Positions 1 through 18,092 of a stretch of DNA of 64,000 nt are shown piece by piece (position 1 is the first letter of the stretch; each line of letters begins with the position of its first letter). This stretch comes from Sideroxyarcus emersonii. Its GTDB lineage: Bacteria; Pseudomonadota; Gammaproteobacteria; Burkholderiales; Gallionellaceae. Position numbers and translations under genes: made by a program. Below the pieces are notes generated by a model. It ran no database searches. It was not told the DNA's origin and saw only the letters and a list, made by a program, of their open reading frames with translations. Where the stretch lies: assembly GCF_021654335.1 (NCBI RefSeq), contig NZ_AP023423.1, positions 714,001-778,000 of the forward strand, in the 5' to 3' direction.

Positions 1-620
<620 letters not shown>

Positions 621-649
621 GCGCAGGCACAGGATAAAAGGAGTCACAC

Positions 650-4867
<4,218 letters not shown>

Positions 4868-4871
4868 TTGC

Positions 4872-4900
4872 TTGACAGGAATAGGCTTCGTCAATAGAAT
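4872..4900 (+). promoter_or_regulatory. Sigma-70 promoter of the str operon
   Basis: TTGACA at 4872-4877 is followed, after 17 bases, by TAGAAT at 4895-4900. This is a full -35 match and a 5/6 -10 match with ideal spacing. The bases just after the -10 are GCGCGG, a GC-rich discriminator typical of stringently controlled ribosomal promoters. It sits in the 147-base gap after rpoC, giving a leader of about 107 bases before rpsL. The rest of the gap is AT-rich near 4964-4995 with no gene. Confidence 0.8.
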
Positions 4901-5014
4901 GCGCGGTCTTTTTAGCCCGTGCATTCCTGTGCGAATCGAAGTCGGTTCAGTTGCAGAGCGATTATTTTTAGTTAATCAATTAATTTTTAAACAGTTTTCA
5001 GGAAGCGAGAAACA

Positions 5015-5392
5015 ATGCCAACCATTAACCAGTTAGTCCGCACAGGCCGTACGGCGGAAGTGACCAAGAGCAAGGTGCCGGCTCTTGCGGGTAGTCCTCA
5101 AAAGCGCGGTGTCTGTACGCGTGTCTACACCACGACGCCAAAGAAGCCGAACTCGGCGCTGCGTAAGGTCGCCAAGGTGCGCTTGACCAATGGTTTCGAG
5201 GTCATCTCCTACATCGGCGGTGAGGGGCACAACCTGCAAGAGCACAGCGTGGTCTTGATTCGCGGTGGCCGTGTGAAGGACTTGCCTGGTGTGCGTTATC
5301 ACATGGTGCGCGGCAGCCTGGATACGGCTGGCGTGAAGGATCGCAAGCAGTCCCGCTCCAAGTACGGCGCGAAGCGTCCGAAAAAAGCGTAA
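5015..5392 (+). CDS. rpsL: 30S ribosomal protein S12
   Basis: A 125-residue protein. S12 sits at the 30S decoding centre and is the classical streptomycin target. The conserved [23 protein letters not shown] and [17 protein letters not shown] stretches carry the usual lysines (KKPNSA, VKDLPG), so no resistance substitution is evident at these two sites. The start ATG at 5015 is preceded by GGAAGCGAG. First gene of the str operon. Confidence 0.98.
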   Translation: MPTINQLVRTGRTAEVTKSKVPALAGSPQKRGVCTRVYTTTPKKPNSALRKVAKVRLTNGFEVISYIGGEGHNLQEHSVVLIRGGRVKDLPGVRYHMVRGSLDTAGVKDRKQSRSKYGAKRPKKA

Positions 5393-5424
5393 TTCCGAAT
5401 TACAGATATAACTGAGGTATTGAT

Positions 5425-5895
5425 ATGCCAAGACGTAGAGAAGTCCCCAAGCGCGAAGTCCTGCCCGATCCGAAGTTCGGAAATCAGGATTTGTCCAAGT
5501 TCGTCAACGTACTGATGACTGCCGGCAAGAAGTCGGTTGCTGAGCGCATTTTGTATGGTGCGCTGGAGCAGGTTGGAAAGAAGAGCGGCAAGGACCCGAT
5601 CGAGGTGTTCAATCAGGCGATTGCCAATGCCAAGCCTCAGGTGGAGGTGAAGAGTCGTCGCGTGGGTGGTGCCAATTACCAGGTTCCGGTCGAGGTTCGT
5701 CCTTCCCGTCGCATGGCCCTGGCAATGCGCTGGCTGAAGGAATTTGCGCGCAAGCGCGGTGAAAAATCTATGGGTATGCGTCTGGCTGGCGAGTTGATCG
5801 ATGCATCTGAAGGTCGCGGCGGTGCGGTGAAGAAGCGCGAAGAAGTTCATCGTATGGCCGACGCCAACAAGGCTTTCTCGCATTTCCGTTTCTAA
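5425..5895 (+). CDS. rpsG: 30S ribosomal protein S7
   Basis: A 156-residue protein starting [19 protein letters not shown], as in other proteobacterial S7 proteins. S7 nucleates assembly of the 30S head and lies near the E site; in E. coli it is the translational repressor of the str operon. It is placed between rpsL (32-base gap) and fusA (27-base gap), the standard order. Confidence 0.98.
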   Translation: MPRRREVPKREVLPDPKFGNQDLSKFVNVLMTAGKKSVAERILYGALEQVGKKSGKDPIEVFNQAIANAKPQVEVKSRRVGGANYQVPVEVRPSRRMALAMRWLKEFARKRGEKSMGMRLAGELIDASEGRGGAVKKREEVHRMADANKAFSHFRF

Positions 5896-5922
5896 AAGCA
5901 TAAAGACAAGGTTAGGTATACC

Positions 5923-8019
<2,097 letters not shown>

Positions 8020-8045
8020 TTTAGAACTAGTCGGAGAGATTAATC

Positions 8046-9236
<1,191 letters not shown>

Positions 9237-9254
9237 GAATACAATGCGCGCCCT

Positions 9255-9278
9255 CGCGCGGCTTGCGCCGCGCGTTTT
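9255..9278 (+). terminator. Hairpin plus T-run between tuf and rpsJ: tuf terminator or S10 leader attenuator
   Basis: CGCGCGGC at 9255-9262 pairs perfectly with GCCGCGCG at 9267-9274 around a TTGC loop, followed by TTTTCGTTCTTT. It lies downstream of the S10 promoter, so it could both end the tuf message and attenuate the S10 message. Confidence 0.65.
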
Positions 9279-9324
9279 CGTTCTTTAAACCAGCGGCTAT
9301 GCCGCGTAGATGCAAGAGAAGATT

Positions 9325-9636
9325 ATGCAAAGTCAAAAAATTCGCATCCGCCTGAAGGCGTTCGATTACCGTTTGATCGATCAATCCGCGTTGCAGATCG
9401 TGGATACGGCAAAGCGTACGGGTGCTGTGGTCAAGGGCCCGGTTCCGCTGCCCACCAAGATCGAGCGTTTCGATGTGTTGCGTTCGCCGCATGTGAACAA
9501 GACTTCGCGCGATCAATTCGAGATCCGCACACATCTTCGACTGATGGACATCGTTGATCCGACAGACAAGACTGTCGATGCGCTGATGAAGCTGGATCTG
9601 CCGGCTGGTGTGGATGTGGAAATCAAATTGCAGTAA
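9325..9636 (+). CDS. rpsJ: 30S ribosomal protein S10 (NusE)
   Basis: A 103-residue protein starting [19 protein letters not shown], exactly the usual length. An in-frame ATG exists 15 bases upstream at 9310, but the internal ATG at 9325 fits family length and has AGAGAAG upstream. S10 belongs to the 30S head and also acts in antitermination with NusB. First gene of the S10 operon. Confidence 0.97.
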   Translation: MQSQKIRIRLKAFDYRLIDQSALQIVDTAKRTGAVVKGPVPLPTKIERFDVLRSPHVNKTSRDQFEIRTHLRLMDIVDPTDKTVDALMKLDLPAGVDVEIKLQ

Positions 9637-9666
9637 TTGTGGTCAAGTAGTTTTGCAGTATGAATC

Positions 9667-9688
9667 GGCTGACCAATTGAAGTCAGCC
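9667..9688 (+). promoter_or_regulatory. Small hairpin in the rpsJ-rplC gap
   Basis: GGCTGAC at 9667-9673 pairs with GTCAGCC at 9682-9688 around an 8-base loop in the 72-base gap before rplC. It is followed by an A/T-rich stretch but no clean T-run. It could be a processing or translational-control site; no known leader family is recognised. Confidence 0.35.
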
Positions 9689-9708
9689 CCTTAATAAAAG
9701 GAAATAAA

Positions 9709-10353
9709 ATGAGCTTAGGACTTGTCGGTCGCAAGATTGGCATGACCCGCATCTTTACCGACGACGGTACGTCGTTGCCGGTAACCGTGCTGGACGTGTC
9801 CAACAATCGTGTCACCCAGATCAAAACCGCTCCCACGGATGGCTACAGTGCGGTGCAGGTTGCGTACGGCACCCGTCGTGCCAGTCGCGTGACCAAGGCT
9901 GCTGCGGGGCATTTCGCCAAAGCCGGCGTCGAGGCTGGTAGCGTGCTTAAAGAATTTACCGCTACGCCTGAGCAGCTGGCCGGCCTGACCGTCGGTGGCA
10001 AGGTTGGCGTGGATATCTTCCAGGTCGGGCAGAAAGTCGATGTCACAGGCGTGACGATCGGTAAGGGTTATGCTGGTACCATCAAGCGTTACCACTTCAA
10101 ATCCGGTCGTGCAACGCACGGTAACTCCAAATCTCACAACGTTCCAGGCTCAATCGGTATGGCGCAGGATCCGGGCCGCGTGTTCCCGGGCAAGCGCATG
10201 ACCGGCCACCTGGGTGATGTGCAGCGTACCGTGCAGAATCTCAAAATTGTTCGTATCGATGCCGAGCGCCAGTTGTTGCTGGTGATGGGCGCTGTTCCAG
10301 GTGCTCCTGGCGGCGATGTTATCGTGCGTCCGGCAGTGAAGGCAGGTGCATAA
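9709..10353 (+). CDS. rplC: 50S ribosomal protein L3
   Basis: A 214-residue protein starting [17 protein letters not shown]3 is an early-assembly protein near the peptidyl-transferase centre. The conserved loop region [18 protein letters not shown], containing the glutamine methylated by PrmB in other bacteria ([10 protein letters not shown]), is present. Its stop overlaps the start of rplD (TAATG at 10351-10355), so the two are translationally coupled. Confidence 0.98.
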   Translation: MSLGLVGRKIGMTRIFTDDGTSLPVTVLDVSNNRVTQIKTAPTDGYSAVQVAYGTRRASRVTKAAAGHFAKAGVEAGSVLKEFTATPEQLAGLTVGGKVGVDIFQVGQKVDVTGVTIGKGYAGTIKRYHFKSGRATHGNSKSHNVPGSIGMAQDPGRVFPGKRMTGHLGDVQRTVQNLKIVRIDAERQLLLVMGAVPGAPGGDVIVRPAVKAGA

Positions 10354-10973
10354 TGGAATTGAAAGTCATTAGCGAAAACGGCAAGGCGGCGGCAAGCGTG
10401 AACGCGTCCGACGATTTGTTCGGGCGTGAATATAACGAAACGCTGGTACACCAGCTGGTTACGGCCTATCAGGCCAACGCCCGTTCTGCCAACAGCAAGC
10501 AAAAAGGCCGTAGCGAGATTGCCAAATCCACGCGTAAGCCATTCGCCCAAAAGGGTACCGGCCGTGCGCGTGCTGGTATGGCGTCCAGCCCGTTGTGGCG
10601 CGGGGGCGGCAAGATTTTCCCGAACAGCCCGGATCAAAACTACACCCAGAAGATCAATCGCAAGATGTACCGCGCGGGTCTGGCCTCCATCTACTCGCAA
10701 CTGGTGCGCGATGGTCGCTTGAGCGTGGTTGATGCTTTGTCGGTGGAAGCTCCCAAGACGAAATTGCTGGCGCAAAAGATCAAGGCTATGGGCCTGGATC
10801 GCGTCCTGATTATCACTGACAGCATGGATGAAAATCTGTATCTGTCGTCGCGCAACCTGCCAAACGTGCTGGTGGTTGAGGCGCATCAGGCCGATCCCGT
10901 CAGCCTGGTTCGTTTCCCCAAGGTTCTGGTGACACGTGGGGCGATCGCAAAAATCGAGGAGATGCTGGCATGA
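10353..10973 (+). CDS. rplD: 50S ribosomal protein L4
   Basis: A 206-residue protein. L4 lines the polypeptide exit tunnel and in E. coli represses its own S10 operon. The extended-loop sequence [25 protein letters not shown] and the VLIITD core are intact. It overlaps rplC by one base and rplW by four. Confidence 0.97.
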   Translation: MELKVISENGKAAASVNASDDLFGREYNETLVHQLVTAYQANARSANSKQKGRSEIAKSTRKPFAQKGTGRARAGMASSPLWRGGGKIFPNSPDQNYTQKINRKMYRAGLASIYSQLVRDGRLSVVDALSVEAPKTKLLAQKIKAMGLDRVLIITDSMDENLYLSSRNLPNVLVVEAHQADPVSLVRFPKVLVTRGAIAKIEEMLA

Positions 10974-11287
10974 GCGCACAAAAAATCAATGAAGAGCGTT
11001 TGCTGAATATCCTGTTGGCGCCGCAAATCTCCGAGAAGGCGACTTTTGTTGCGGAGAAGAATGAGCAGGTGATTTTCCGTGTGGCCTCCGATGCTACCAA
11101 GCCGGAAGTCAAGGCGGCGGTCGAGAAGCTGTTCAACGTTACGGTTGACAGCGTTCAGATTGCCAACGTAAAGGGCAAGCAAAAGCGTTTCGGCCGCTAC
11201 ATCGGTCGTCGTCAAGACTGGAAGAAGGCCTACGTGAGTCTGGCAGCCGGTCAGGAAATCAACTTTGCCGCAAGCGAGCAGGGGTAA
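10970..11287 (+). CDS. rplW: 50S ribosomal protein L23
   Basis: A 105-residue protein that sits at the exit of the polypeptide tunnel, where trigger factor and SRP dock. Conserved features include [11 protein letters not shown] and the C-terminal [17 protein letters not shown]. The ATG overlaps the rplD stop as ATGA. Confidence 0.97.
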   Translation: MSAQKINEERLLNILLAPQISEKATFVAEKNEQVIFRVASDATKPEVKAAVEKLFNVTVDSVQIANVKGKQKRFGRYIGRRQDWKKAYVSLAAGQEINFAASEQG

Positions 11288-11290
11288 AAC

Positions 11291-12118
11291 ATGGCATTGA
11301 TCAAACTCAAACCGACATCTCCGGGAACTCGTGCAGTTGTGCGCGTGGTGACGCCGGAATTGCACAAGGGCAAGCCTGAAGCGTCGTTGCTGGAAAAGAA
11401 GACCAGGACCGCTGGGCGCAACCATAATGGCCACATCACTACGCGCCACATGGGTGGTGGGCATAAGAAACACTATCGCCTGGTGGATTTCAAGCGCGAC
11501 AAGGATGGAATCCCGGCAAAAGTCGAACGTCTGGAATACGATCCGAACCGTAGTGCGCACTTGGCATTGCTGGTGTATGCGGACGGCGAGCGTCGCTACA
11601 TCATCGCTCCCAAGGGGATTTCCGCGGGGGCTCAATTGATGAGCGGGCCGGAAGCGCCGATCAAGGCCGGAAATGCCTTGCCGTTGCGCAATATTCCGGT
11701 TGGTTCAACTATTCATGCGATCGAGATGTTGCCTAACAAGGGTGCTCAATTGGCCCGTTCGGCGGGGGCCTCCGTGCAGTTGCTGGCGCGCGAGGGTAGC
11801 TATGCCCAGTTGCGCTTGCGCTCGGGCGAGATCCGCAAGGTGCATGTCGATTGTCGTGCAACCATCGGTGAAGTGGGTAATGGTGAGCATTCCCTGCGTT
11901 CTATTGGCAAAGCTGGCGCGAATCGTTGGCGCGGTATTCGCCCGACAGTGCGCGGTGTGGCCATGAACCCGGTCGATCACCCGCACGGTGGTGGTGAAGG
12001 AAAGACTGCGGCGGGCCGTCATCCGGTCAGCCCGTGGGGTGTGCCAGCCAAGGGATTCCGTACGCGTCGTAACAAGCGGACTAGCGGCATGATCGTGCGC
12101 CGTCGCTTTCAGGTTTAA
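11291..12118 (+). CDS. rplB: 50S ribosomal protein L2
   Basis: A 275-residue protein, among the most conserved ribosomal proteins, needed for subunit association and peptidyl transfer. The C-terminal [16 protein letters not shown] motif with the key histidine (DHPHGG) is intact, as is [19 protein letters not shown] near the N-terminus. It starts 3 bases after rplW. Confidence 0.98.
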   Translation: MALIKLKPTSPGTRAVVRVVTPELHKGKPEASLLEKKTRTAGRNHNGHITTRHMGGGHKKHYRLVDFKRDKDGIPAKVERLEYDPNRSAHLALLVYADGERRYIIAPKGISAGAQLMSGPEAPIKAGNALPLRNIPVGSTIHAIEMLPNKGAQLARSAGASVQLLAREGSYAQLRLRSGEIRKVHVDCRATIGEVGNGEHSLRSIGKAGANRWRGIRPTVRGVAMNPVDHPHGGGEGKTAAGRHPVSPWGVPAKGFRTRRNKRTSGMIVRRRFQV

Positions 12119-12130
12119 GGGGTAATAGAT

Positions 12131-12412
12131 ATGGCACGTTCAGTTAAAAAAGGCCCGTTCGTCGATCTGCATCTGATGAAGAAGGTGGAGGCGGTGCGTA
12201 CAACCAACGATAAGCGCCCAATCAAGACATGGTCGCGTCGTTCCACGGTGCTGCCCGAATTCGTCGGCTTGACGATCGCGGTGCACAACGGCAAACAGCA
12301 TGTTCCGGTGTATGTTTCCGAGAACATGGTTGGCCACAAGCTTGGCGAATTTTCCTTGACCCGCACTTTCAAAGGTCACGCTGCCGATAAAAAAGCAGTC
12401 GCCAAGAAATAA
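12131..12412 (+). CDS. rpsS: 30S ribosomal protein S19
   Basis: A 93-residue protein starting [12 protein letters not shown], with the conserved [23 protein letters not shown] and [13 protein letters not shown] stretches. It is part of the 30S head and contacts S13. The gene lies between rplB and rplV as expected. Confidence 0.98.
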   Translation: MARSVKKGPFVDLHLMKKVEAVRTTNDKRPIKTWSRRSTVLPEFVGLTIAVHNGKQHVPVYVSENMVGHKLGEFSLTRTFKGHAADKKAVAKK

Positions 12413-12421
12413 GGAGACATG

Positions 12422-12751
12422 ATGAGTACAAAAGCAGTCATCCGTGGTGTTCGCCTCTCAGCGCAAAAGGCTCGTCTGGTCGCCGATCAGATTCGCGGCT
12501 TGCCGGTTGCGCAAGCCTTGAACATCCTGGCCTTCAGCCCGAAAAAGGGTGGAGGCATCATCAAGAAGGCACTGGATTCCGCGATCGCCAATGCAGAACA
12601 CAACGACGGTGCCGACATCGACGAATTGAAGGTTACTACCATCTACGTGGACAAGGGAACATCTTTGAAGCGCATGATTCCGCGTGCAAAAGGGCGCGGT
12701 ACTGGCATTGAAAAGCAAACCTGCCACATTACGATCACAGTCGGGAGCTAA
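12422..12751 (+). CDS. rplV: 50S ribosomal protein L22
   Basis: A 109-residue protein whose beta-hairpin ([13 protein letters not shown]) reaches into the exit tunnel and is a macrolide-resistance site. Two adjacent ATGs exist (12419 and 12422); the second is chosen because AAGGAG at 12411-12416 is then correctly spaced and the protein begins [13 protein letters not shown]. Confidence 0.97.
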   Translation: MSTKAVIRGVRLSAQKARLVADQIRGLPVAQALNILAFSPKKGGGIIKKALDSAIANAEHNDGADIDELKVTTIYVDKGTSLKRMIPRAKGRGTGIEKQTCHITITVGS

Positions 12752-12754
12752 AGC

Positions 12755-13471
12755 ATGGGTCAGAAAATTCATCCAATCGGGTTCCGTCTGAGTGTTCAGA
12801 AGAACTGGAGCTCCAAGTGGTATTCCAATAGCAAGCACTTCTCTGAATTGCTGCTGAAGGATATCGAGGTGCGTGACTATTTGAAGAAAAAACTGGCTGG
12901 TGCCGGGGTTTCCAGGATCGTTATCGAACGGCCGGCAAAAAATGCCAAGATCACTATCTACACAGCTCGTCCAGGTGTGGTGATCGGTAAGAAAGGCGAA
13001 GATATCGAAGTCCTGCGCAACGAGCTGAAGAAGCGCATGGGCTTGCCTGATGTGGGGTTGAATATCGAAGAAGTGCGCAAGCCGGAAGTGGACGCGCAGT
13101 TGATCGCCGATTCCATCACCCAGCAACTCGAGAAACGTATCATGTTCCGTCGTGCCATGAAGCGTGCGATGCAGAACGCGATGCGCCTCGGCGCGCAAGG
13201 CATCAAGATCATGAGTTCGGGTCGTTTGAATGGTATCGAGATCGCGCGTACCGAGTGGTACCGTGAAGGTCGGGTGCCGTTGCATACCCTGCGTGCCGAT
13301 ATTGACTACGGCACATCGGAGGCATTGACTACCTATGGCCTGATCGGAGTGAAGGTTTGGGTTTACAAGGGTGATCATCTGGCTGGGCAGCAGGAAATCG
13401 CGGCCCCAGTCGTTGCGGAGCCAGAAAAGAAAGTAAGAAAGTCGGGGGCAAAACATGCTACAGCCAGCTAG
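12755..13471 (+). CDS. rpsC: 30S ribosomal protein S3
   Basis: A 238-residue protein starting [13 protein letters not shown], with the KH domain motif ([14 protein letters not shown]) that lines the mRNA entry channel, followed by the C-terminal S3 domain. The last 17 bases overlap the start of rplP. The lysine/alanine-rich C-terminal tail is typical. Confidence 0.98.
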   Translation: MGQKIHPIGFRLSVQKNWSSKWYSNSKHFSELLLKDIEVRDYLKKKLAGAGVSRIVIERPAKNAKITIYTARPGVVIGKKGEDIEVLRNELKKRMGLPDVGLNIEEVRKPEVDAQLIADSITQQLEKRIMFRRAMKRAMQNAMRLGAQGIKIMSSGRLNGIEIARTEWYREGRVPLHTLRADIDYGTSEALTTYGLIGVKVWVYKGDHLAGQQEIAAPVVAEPEKKVRKSGAKHATAS

Positions 13472-13871
13472 AAGAAAATACCGCAAGGAGCAGAAGGGCC
13501 GTAATACCGGCGTTGCGACTCGCGGCAACAAGGTCAGTTTCGGCGAATTCGGCCTGAAGGCCGTCGGTCGCGGGCGCCTCACGGCGCGCCAGATCGAAGC
13601 GGCACGCCGTGCCATGACTCGTCACATCAAGCGCGGTGGACGTATCTGGATCCGTATTTTCCCGGATAAGCCGATTTCCAAGAAGCCAGCCGAAGTGCGT
13701 ATGGGTAATGGTAAGGGCAGTCCGGAGTACTACGTTGCCGAAATACAGCCTGGCAAGATGCTGTACGAGATGGACGGCGTAGATGAGGTGTTGGCGCGTG
13801 AGGCTTTCCAGTTGGCTTCTGCCAAGCTGCCAATCGCCACCACGTTCGTGGTTAGACAGGTAGGGGCATGA
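13455..13871 (+). CDS. rplP: 50S ribosomal protein L16
   Basis: A 138-residue protein starting [18 protein letters not shown]16 organises the A-site side of the 50S subunit. The conserved [19 protein letters not shown] loop and its arginine-rich [21 protein letters not shown] segment are present. Overlaps rpsC by 17 bases. Confidence 0.98.
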   Translation: MLQPARRKYRKEQKGRNTGVATRGNKVSFGEFGLKAVGRGRLTARQIEAARRAMTRHIKRGGRIWIRIFPDKPISKKPAEVRMGNGKGSPEYYVAEIQPGKMLYEMDGVDEVLAREAFQLASAKLPIATTFVVRQVGA

Positions 13872-13873
13872 TC

Positions 13874-14068
13874 ATGAAGGCAAGTGAACTGAAGACTAAG
13901 TCGGTGGCCGATTTGCAGCAAGAGCTGCTGTCCCTGAACAAGGAGCAATTCGGCTTGCGCATGCAGGTGGCGACACAGCAATTGAGCAATACCAGCCAAT
14001 TGACCAAAGTGCGCCGCAACATCGCACGTGTGAAAACGATATTGACAGAGAAGGGTGTGCAGCAATGA
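13874..14068 (+). CDS. rpmC: 50S ribosomal protein L29
   Basis: A 64-residue two-helix protein at the tunnel exit. An ATG at 13868 overlaps the rplP stop, but the one at 13874 ([11 protein letters not shown]) matches the family start and is properly spaced from AGGGG at 13862-13866. It ends in an ATGA overlap with rpsQ. Confidence 0.95.
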   Translation: MKASELKTKSVADLQQELLSLNKEQFGLRMQVATQQLSNTSQLTKVRRNIARVKTILTEKGVQQ

Positions 14069-14328
14069 GTGCAACGAATCTGAAACGTGAATTGACCGGG
14101 ACTGTTGTCAGCAACAAGATGGACAAGACGGTCACCGTGCTGGTTGAGCGCAAGGTCAAGCACCCGGTGCTGGGAAAAGTTGTGCGCGTTTCCAAAAAGT
14201 ACCATGCACACGATGAAAATAATGAGCTCAATCAAGGTGATGTGGTTACCATCGAGGAGACTCGCCCCATGTCCAAAACCAAAACTTGGCGCGTTTCCAA
14301 GTTGCTGGAAAAGGCTAACGAGATTTAA
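14065..14328 (+). CDS. rpsQ: 30S ribosomal protein S17
   Basis: An 87-residue OB-fold protein that binds the 5' domain of 16S rRNA. Conserved features: [18 protein letters not shown] and SKKYHAHDE. It is the last gene before the 137-base gap that separates the S10 and spc clusters. Confidence 0.97.
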   Translation: MSATNLKRELTGTVVSNKMDKTVTVLVERKVKHPVLGKVVRVSKKYHAHDENNELNQGDVVTIEETRPMSKTKTWRVSKLLEKANEI

Positions 14329-14344
14329 TTCGACAAATTAAAGC

Positions 14345-14373
14345 TTGTGCATTTTGACAAGTTTGAATAGAAT
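14345..14373 (+). promoter_or_regulatory. Probable internal promoter before the spc cluster
   Basis: TAGAAT at 14368-14373 followed by GCGCGG repeats the exact -10 plus discriminator of the str promoter at 4895-4906. The best -35 with a 17-base spacer is TTGTGC (14345-14350), weak; an alternative TTGACA at 14354 is too close. The shared block of 12 bases is the main evidence. Confidence 0.5.
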
Positions 14374-14393
14374 GCGCGGCTTCGTTTCACCGT

Positions 14394-14444
14394 CGCTTGC
14401 GGCGGCCTAACCCGAACGGGTTCCAAAACTAGCCGCCGCAGGCG
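14394..14444 (+). promoter_or_regulatory. Two-tier leader hairpin upstream of rplN
   Basis: The 13-base arm at 14394-14406 pairs with 14432-14444 with one G-U type pair. Inside the loop, AACCCG at 14409-14414 pairs with CGGGTT at 14417-14422. No T-run follows, and rplN starts 21 bases later behind GGAG. It looks like an mRNA leader structure rather than a terminator. Confidence 0.55.
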
Positions 14445-14465
14445 GACAAAGTTGGAGATTGAAAA

Positions 14466-14834
14466 ATGATACAAATGCAGTCTGTTTTAAATGTGGCCGA
14501 CAATACCGGTGCACGTTCTGTTATGTGCATCAAGGTGCTGGGTGGTTCCAAGCGCCGTTATGCGGGCGTCGGCGACGTGATCAAGGTTAGCATTCGGGAT
14601 GCGGCCCCGCGTTCGCGCGTCAAAAAAGGCGAGGTTTACAGCGCCGTGGTGGTGCGTACTGCCAAGGGTGTGCGCCGCTCGGACGGCTCGTTGATCAAAT
14701 TCGATGGCAATGCGGCTGTTTTGCTGAATAACAAGCTGGAGCCGATTGGCACCCGCATTTTTGGACCGGTGACTCGTGAGCTGCGTAATGAGAAGTTCAT
14801 GAAGATCGTCTCTCTGGCACCGGAAGTGCTGTAA
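14466..14834 (+). CDS. rplN: 50S ribosomal protein L14
   Basis: A 122-residue protein starting [20 protein letters not shown]14 forms bridges to the 30S subunit and is the RsfS silencing-factor target. The conserved [16 protein letters not shown] motif is present. First gene of the spc cluster, behind its own promoter-like element and leader hairpin. Confidence 0.98.
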   Translation: MIQMQSVLNVADNTGARSVMCIKVLGGSKRRYAGVGDVIKVSIRDAAPRSRVKKGEVYSAVVVRTAKGVRRSDGSLIKFDGNAAVLLNNKLEPIGTRIFGPVTRELRNEKFMKIVSLAPEVL

Positions 14835-14854
14835 TCGGCAGTCGAGGAAAAATC

Positions 14855-15169
14855 ATGCGCAAGATTAAAAAGAATGACGATGTGATCGTCATCACCGGCA
14901 AAGACAAAGGTAGTCGCGGCAGCGTGTTGAGCGTGCTGGATAACGACCATGTCCTGGTGAGCGGTATTAATAAGGTTAAAAAACACCAGAAGCCGAATCC
15001 GGTGAAGGGTACGACGGGTGGCATCGTGGAGGTGGAGAAGCCGATTCACATCTCCAATATCGCGATCTACAACGCGACTACCAAGAAGGCCGATCGTGTG
15101 GGTGTTAAGCAGCTGGAGGATGGTCGCAAAGTGCGAGTGTTCAAGTCCAGCGGCGAAGTGATAGCGTAA
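14855..15169 (+). CDS. rplX: 50S ribosomal protein L24
   Basis: A 104-residue KOW-domain protein ([22 protein letters not shown]) that starts 50S assembly at the 5' end of 23S rRNA. Located 20 bases after rplN and 11 bases before rplE. Confidence 0.98.
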   Translation: MRKIKKNDDVIVITGKDKGSRGSVLSVLDNDHVLVSGINKVKKHQKPNPVKGTTGGIVEVEKPIHISNIAIYNATTKKADRVGVKQLEDGRKVRVFKSSGEVIA

Positions 15170-15180
15170 GGGGTAAGAGC

Positions 15181-15720
15181 ATGGCTCGTTTAAACGACTA
15201 CTACAAGAAGACGGTGGCGCCGCAGCTGATGAAGCAGTTTGGCTACAAGTCCGTCATGGAAGTGCCGCGCATCGAGAAAATCACCCTTAATATGGGTGTT
15301 GGTGAGGCGGTGGCTGACAAAAAAGTAATGGATCACGCTGTCAGCGATATGCAGAAGATTGCCGGGCAAAAGCCGGTTGTGACGAAATCGAAGAAGTCCA
15401 TTGCCGGCTTCAAGATTCGCGAAAATTACCCGGTTGGCTGCAAGGTGACCCTGCGCCGCGATCGCATGTTTGAGTTTCTGGATCGTCTGGTGACGATCGC
15501 TATTCCGCGTATACGCGATTTCCGCGGCATTTCCGGGAAATCTTTTGATGGCCGTGGCAACTACAACATGGGCGTCAAGGAGCAGATCATTTTCCCCGAG
15601 ATCGAGTACGACAAGATCGACGCCTTGCGTGGCATGAACATCACGATCACGACTACGGCGAAGACCGACGAAGAGGCCAAAGCGCTTCTGTTGGCGTTCA
15701 AATTCCCATTGAAGAACTGA
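15181..15720 (+). CDS. rplE: 50S ribosomal protein L5
   Basis: A 179-residue protein that binds 5S rRNA in the central protuberance. Conserved stretches include [20 protein letters not shown] and [17 protein letters not shown]. In E. coli the S8 repressor site of the spc operon overlaps this gene's start; the equivalent fold was not modelled here. Confidence 0.98.
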   Translation: MARLNDYYKKTVAPQLMKQFGYKSVMEVPRIEKITLNMGVGEAVADKKVMDHAVSDMQKIAGQKPVVTKSKKSIAGFKIRENYPVGCKVTLRRDRMFEFLDRLVTIAIPRIRDFRGISGKSFDGRGNYNMGVKEQIIFPEIEYDKIDALRGMNITITTTAKTDEEAKALLLAFKFPLKN

Positions 15721-15727
15721 GGGCGAT

Positions 15728-16033
15728 ATGGCTAAGACCGCATTGATTAACCGCGAGCAGAAGCGTCGTGACACGGTGAAGAAATTTGCTGCCAAGCGTG
15801 CTGAACTGAATGCGATTGCGACCAATATGTCGCTAAGCGAAGAGGAGCGCTTTGCTGCGCGTCAAAAATTGCAAGCGTTGCCGCGCAATTCCAGTCCGGT
15901 GCGCCTGCGTAACCGTTGTGCGCTGACTGGTCGTCCGCGCGGCACGTTCCGCAAGTTCGGATTGGGTCGTACCAAGTTGCGTGAGTACGCGATGCGCGGC
16001 GAAATCCCTGGTGTAGTCAAGGCAAGCTGGTAA
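15728..16033 (+). CDS. rpsN: 30S ribosomal protein S14, zinc-free form
   Basis: A 101-residue protein, the long form of S14. The zinc-ribbon cysteines of the short form are missing; only [12 protein letters not shown] remains, so it does not need zinc. The C-terminal [25 protein letters not shown] region, given here in parts, is typical. Confidence 0.97.
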   Translation: MAKTALINREQKRRDTVKKFAAKRAELNAIATNMSLSEEERFAARQKLQALPRNSSPVRLRNRCALTGRPRGTFRKFGLGRTKLREYAMRGEIPGVVKASW

Positions 16034-16043
16034 GGGTGAATTT

Positions 16044-16439
16044 ATGAGCATGAGTGATCCTATCTCCGATATGTTGACGCGTATTCGTAACGCGCAAATG
16101 GCGGAAAAAGTAACGGTGTCTATGCCTTCTTCCAAGATCAAGGCGGCTATCGCCAAGGTTTTGCAGGACGAAGGTTATGTTGACGGTTTCAAGGTTGTGA
16201 CTAACGATGGCAAGCCCGTCCTGGAGATCGGCCTTAAGTATTACGCTGACCGCCCGGTCATCGAAAAGATCCAGCGAGTAAGTCGTCCTGGGTTGCGGGT
16301 ATATAAGGGTAGCGAAGATATCCCGCGCGTGATGAACGGATTGGGTATCGCTATCGTTTCCACCTCAAAAGGTCTGATGACGGACCGCAAGGCACGTGCC
16401 AATGGTATTGGCGGCGAAGTCCTGTGCATTGTCGCGTAA
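16044..16439 (+). CDS. rpsH: 30S ribosomal protein S8
   Basis: A 131-residue protein starting [19 protein letters not shown]8 binds the central domain of 16S rRNA and in E. coli represses the spc operon. The C-terminal [14 protein letters not shown] motif is intact. Confidence 0.98.
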   Translation: MSMSDPISDMLTRIRNAQMAEKVTVSMPSSKIKAAIAKVLQDEGYVDGFKVVTNDGKPVLEIGLKYYADRPVIEKIQRVSRPGLRVYKGSEDIPRVMNGLGIAIVSTSKGLMTDRKARANGIGGEVLCIVA

Positions 16440-16448
16440 GGGGGAAGC

Positions 16449-16982
16449 ATGTCTAGAGTCGCTAAAAATCCTATCGCTGTTCCCGCTGGTGTTGAAGTGA
16501 CGGTGGCAGCCGATAAAATTTCCGTAAAGGGGCCGCTGGGTACCCTGACGCAAGTGTTGAAGGGTGACGTTGCTGTTGAGCGCCAAGGTGATGCTTTGCT
16601 GTGCAAGGCCACCAATGAATCGGCGCAAGCTGATGCGCAGTCCGGGACAATTCGTGCTTTGCTGGCGAACATGGTGGTTGGTGTCAGCAAAGGTTTCGAG
16701 CGCAAACTGACCCTGGTTGGCGTTGGTTATCGGGCGCAAGCTGCGGGTGATTCGTTGAACCTGACGCTGGGCTATTCGCATCCCGTGGTGCACAAGATGC
16801 CCAAAGGTGTGAAGGTTGCAACGCCAAGCCAGACCGAAATCGTGTTGACAGGTCCGGACAAGCAGCAAGTCGGACAAGTTGCCGCTGAGATCCGGGCATA
16901 TCGTGAACCTGAGCCTTACAAGGGCAAGGGAGTGCGTTATTCCGACGAAGTGGTGATCCTGAAAGAAACCAAGAAGAAATAA
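16449..16982 (+). CDS. rplF: 50S ribosomal protein L6
   Basis: A 177-residue protein with two related alpha/beta domains near the GTPase-associated centre. Conserved motifs: [23 protein letters not shown] and the C-terminal [13 protein letters not shown]. Placed in the standard spc order. Confidence 0.98.
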   Translation: MSRVAKNPIAVPAGVEVTVAADKISVKGPLGTLTQVLKGDVAVERQGDALLCKATNESAQADAQSGTIRALLANMVVGVSKGFERKLTLVGVGYRAQAAGDSLNLTLGYSHPVVHKMPKGVKVATPSQTEIVLTGPDKQQVGQVAAEIRAYREPEPYKGKGVRYSDEVVILKETKKK

Positions 16983-16993
16983 TCGAGGTTGAT

Positions 16994-17350
16994 ATGTTGA
17001 ACAAGAATGAAGCGCGTCAGCGCAGAGCACGCAAAACCCGTGCACGCATCGCTGAACAAAAAACTGTGCGTCTGGCGATCCACCGCACTAACCTGCATAT
17101 CTATGCCCAGGTCATCTCTGCTGACGGTGGCAAGGTGCTGGCAAGTGCCTCCACGCTGGAAGCGGATGTGCGCAAGAGCGTCGGCAATGGCGGCAACGCT
17201 GCCGCTGCTGCTGTGGTCGGCAAGCGTATCGCCGAAAAGGCCAAAAGCGCCGGGATCACCGCAGTCGCATTCGACCGTTCCGGCAACAAGTACCATGGTC
17301 GCATCAAGGCGCTGGCTGATGCCGCGCGCGAACATGGCTTGCAGTTCTAA
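16994..17350 (+). CDS. rplR: 50S ribosomal protein L18
   Basis: A 118-residue 5S rRNA-binding protein. It has the basic N-terminus ([15 protein letters not shown]), [17 protein letters not shown] and the C-terminal [17 protein letters not shown]. Confidence 0.98.
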   Translation: MLNKNEARQRRARKTRARIAEQKTVRLAIHRTNLHIYAQVISADGGKVLASASTLEADVRKSVGNGGNAAAAAVVGKRIAEKAKSAGITAVAFDRSGNKYHGRIKALADAAREHGLQF

Positions 17351-17363
17351 TCTGGGGTGAACC

Positions 17364-17888
17364 ATGGCACAAGCTAAACAAGGCAAGAATCAGCAAGTAG
17401 AAGACAAGGGTGACGGCCTCATCGAAAAGATGATCCACGTCAACCGCGTGACCAAGGTTGTGAAGGGCGGCCGTATCATGGGCTTCGCTGCACTGACCGT
17501 GGTGGGTGACGGCGACGGCCGTATCGGCATGGGCAAGGGAAAGTCCAAGGAAGTGCCGGTCGCCGTGCAGAAGGCGATGGAAGAGTCCCGCCGAAAGCTG
17601 GTCAAGGTGAATCTGAAGGAAGGTACGCTGCACCATGCAGTGATCGGCCGTCATGGTGCCGCCAAGGTTTATATGCAGCCCGCCTCCGAAGGTACCGGCA
17701 TTATTGCGGGTGGAGCGATGCGTGCAGTGTTCGAGGCTGCCGGTGTGCGCAATGTGCTGGCAAAATGCATTGGTTCCAGTAACCCGTATAACGTGGTGCG
17801 TGCCACCTTGAACGGATTGAAGGCGCTGAATTCTCCAGCCGAGATTGCAGCAAAGCGCGGCAAGAGCGTAGAAGAGATTACGGGGTAA
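17364..17888 (+). CDS. rpsE: 30S ribosomal protein S5
   Basis: A 174-residue protein affecting decoding accuracy and mRNA helicase activity of the ribosome. The double-stranded RNA-binding domain ([22 protein letters not shown]) and the loop [22 protein letters not shown] are present in pieces as expected. Confidence 0.98.
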   Translation: MAQAKQGKNQQVEDKGDGLIEKMIHVNRVTKVVKGGRIMGFAALTVVGDGDGRIGMGKGKSKEVPVAVQKAMEESRRKLVKVNLKEGTLHHAVIGRHGAAKVYMQPASEGTGIIAGGAMRAVFEAAGVRNVLAKCIGSSNPYNVVRATLNGLKALNSPAEIAAKRGKSVEEITG

Positions 17889-17891
17889 GCC

Positions 17892-18092
17892 ATGGCACAA
17901 GCTAAAACGGCGCAAGCCAAAAAATTGAAGGTGACGCTGGTGAAGAGCATTATCGGCACCAAGGAGTCTCACCGCGCGACGGTGCGCGGTTTGGGGCTGC
18001 GTCGTATGCACCATACGGTCGAAGTGGAAGACACTCCGGCAGTTCGTGGCATGATTAATAAAGTGTACTACTTGGTCAAGTGCGAGGCGTAA
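17892..18092 (+). CDS. rpmD: 50S ribosomal protein L30
   Basis: A 66-residue protein, slightly longer than E. coli L30 because of an N-terminal extension ([11 protein letters not shown]). The extension opens with the same MAQAK as upstream rpsE. The core [25 protein letters not shown] is clear. Its stop codon directly abuts the rplO start. Confidence 0.96.
   Translation: MAQAKTAQAKKLKVTLVKSIIGTKESHRATVRGLGLRRMHHTVEVEDTPAVRGMINKVYYLVKCEA

Noticed and set aside
14354..14373. TTGACA at 14354 as the -35 for the TAGAAT at 14368
   Set aside because: Only eight bases separate them, far below the needed 16-18.
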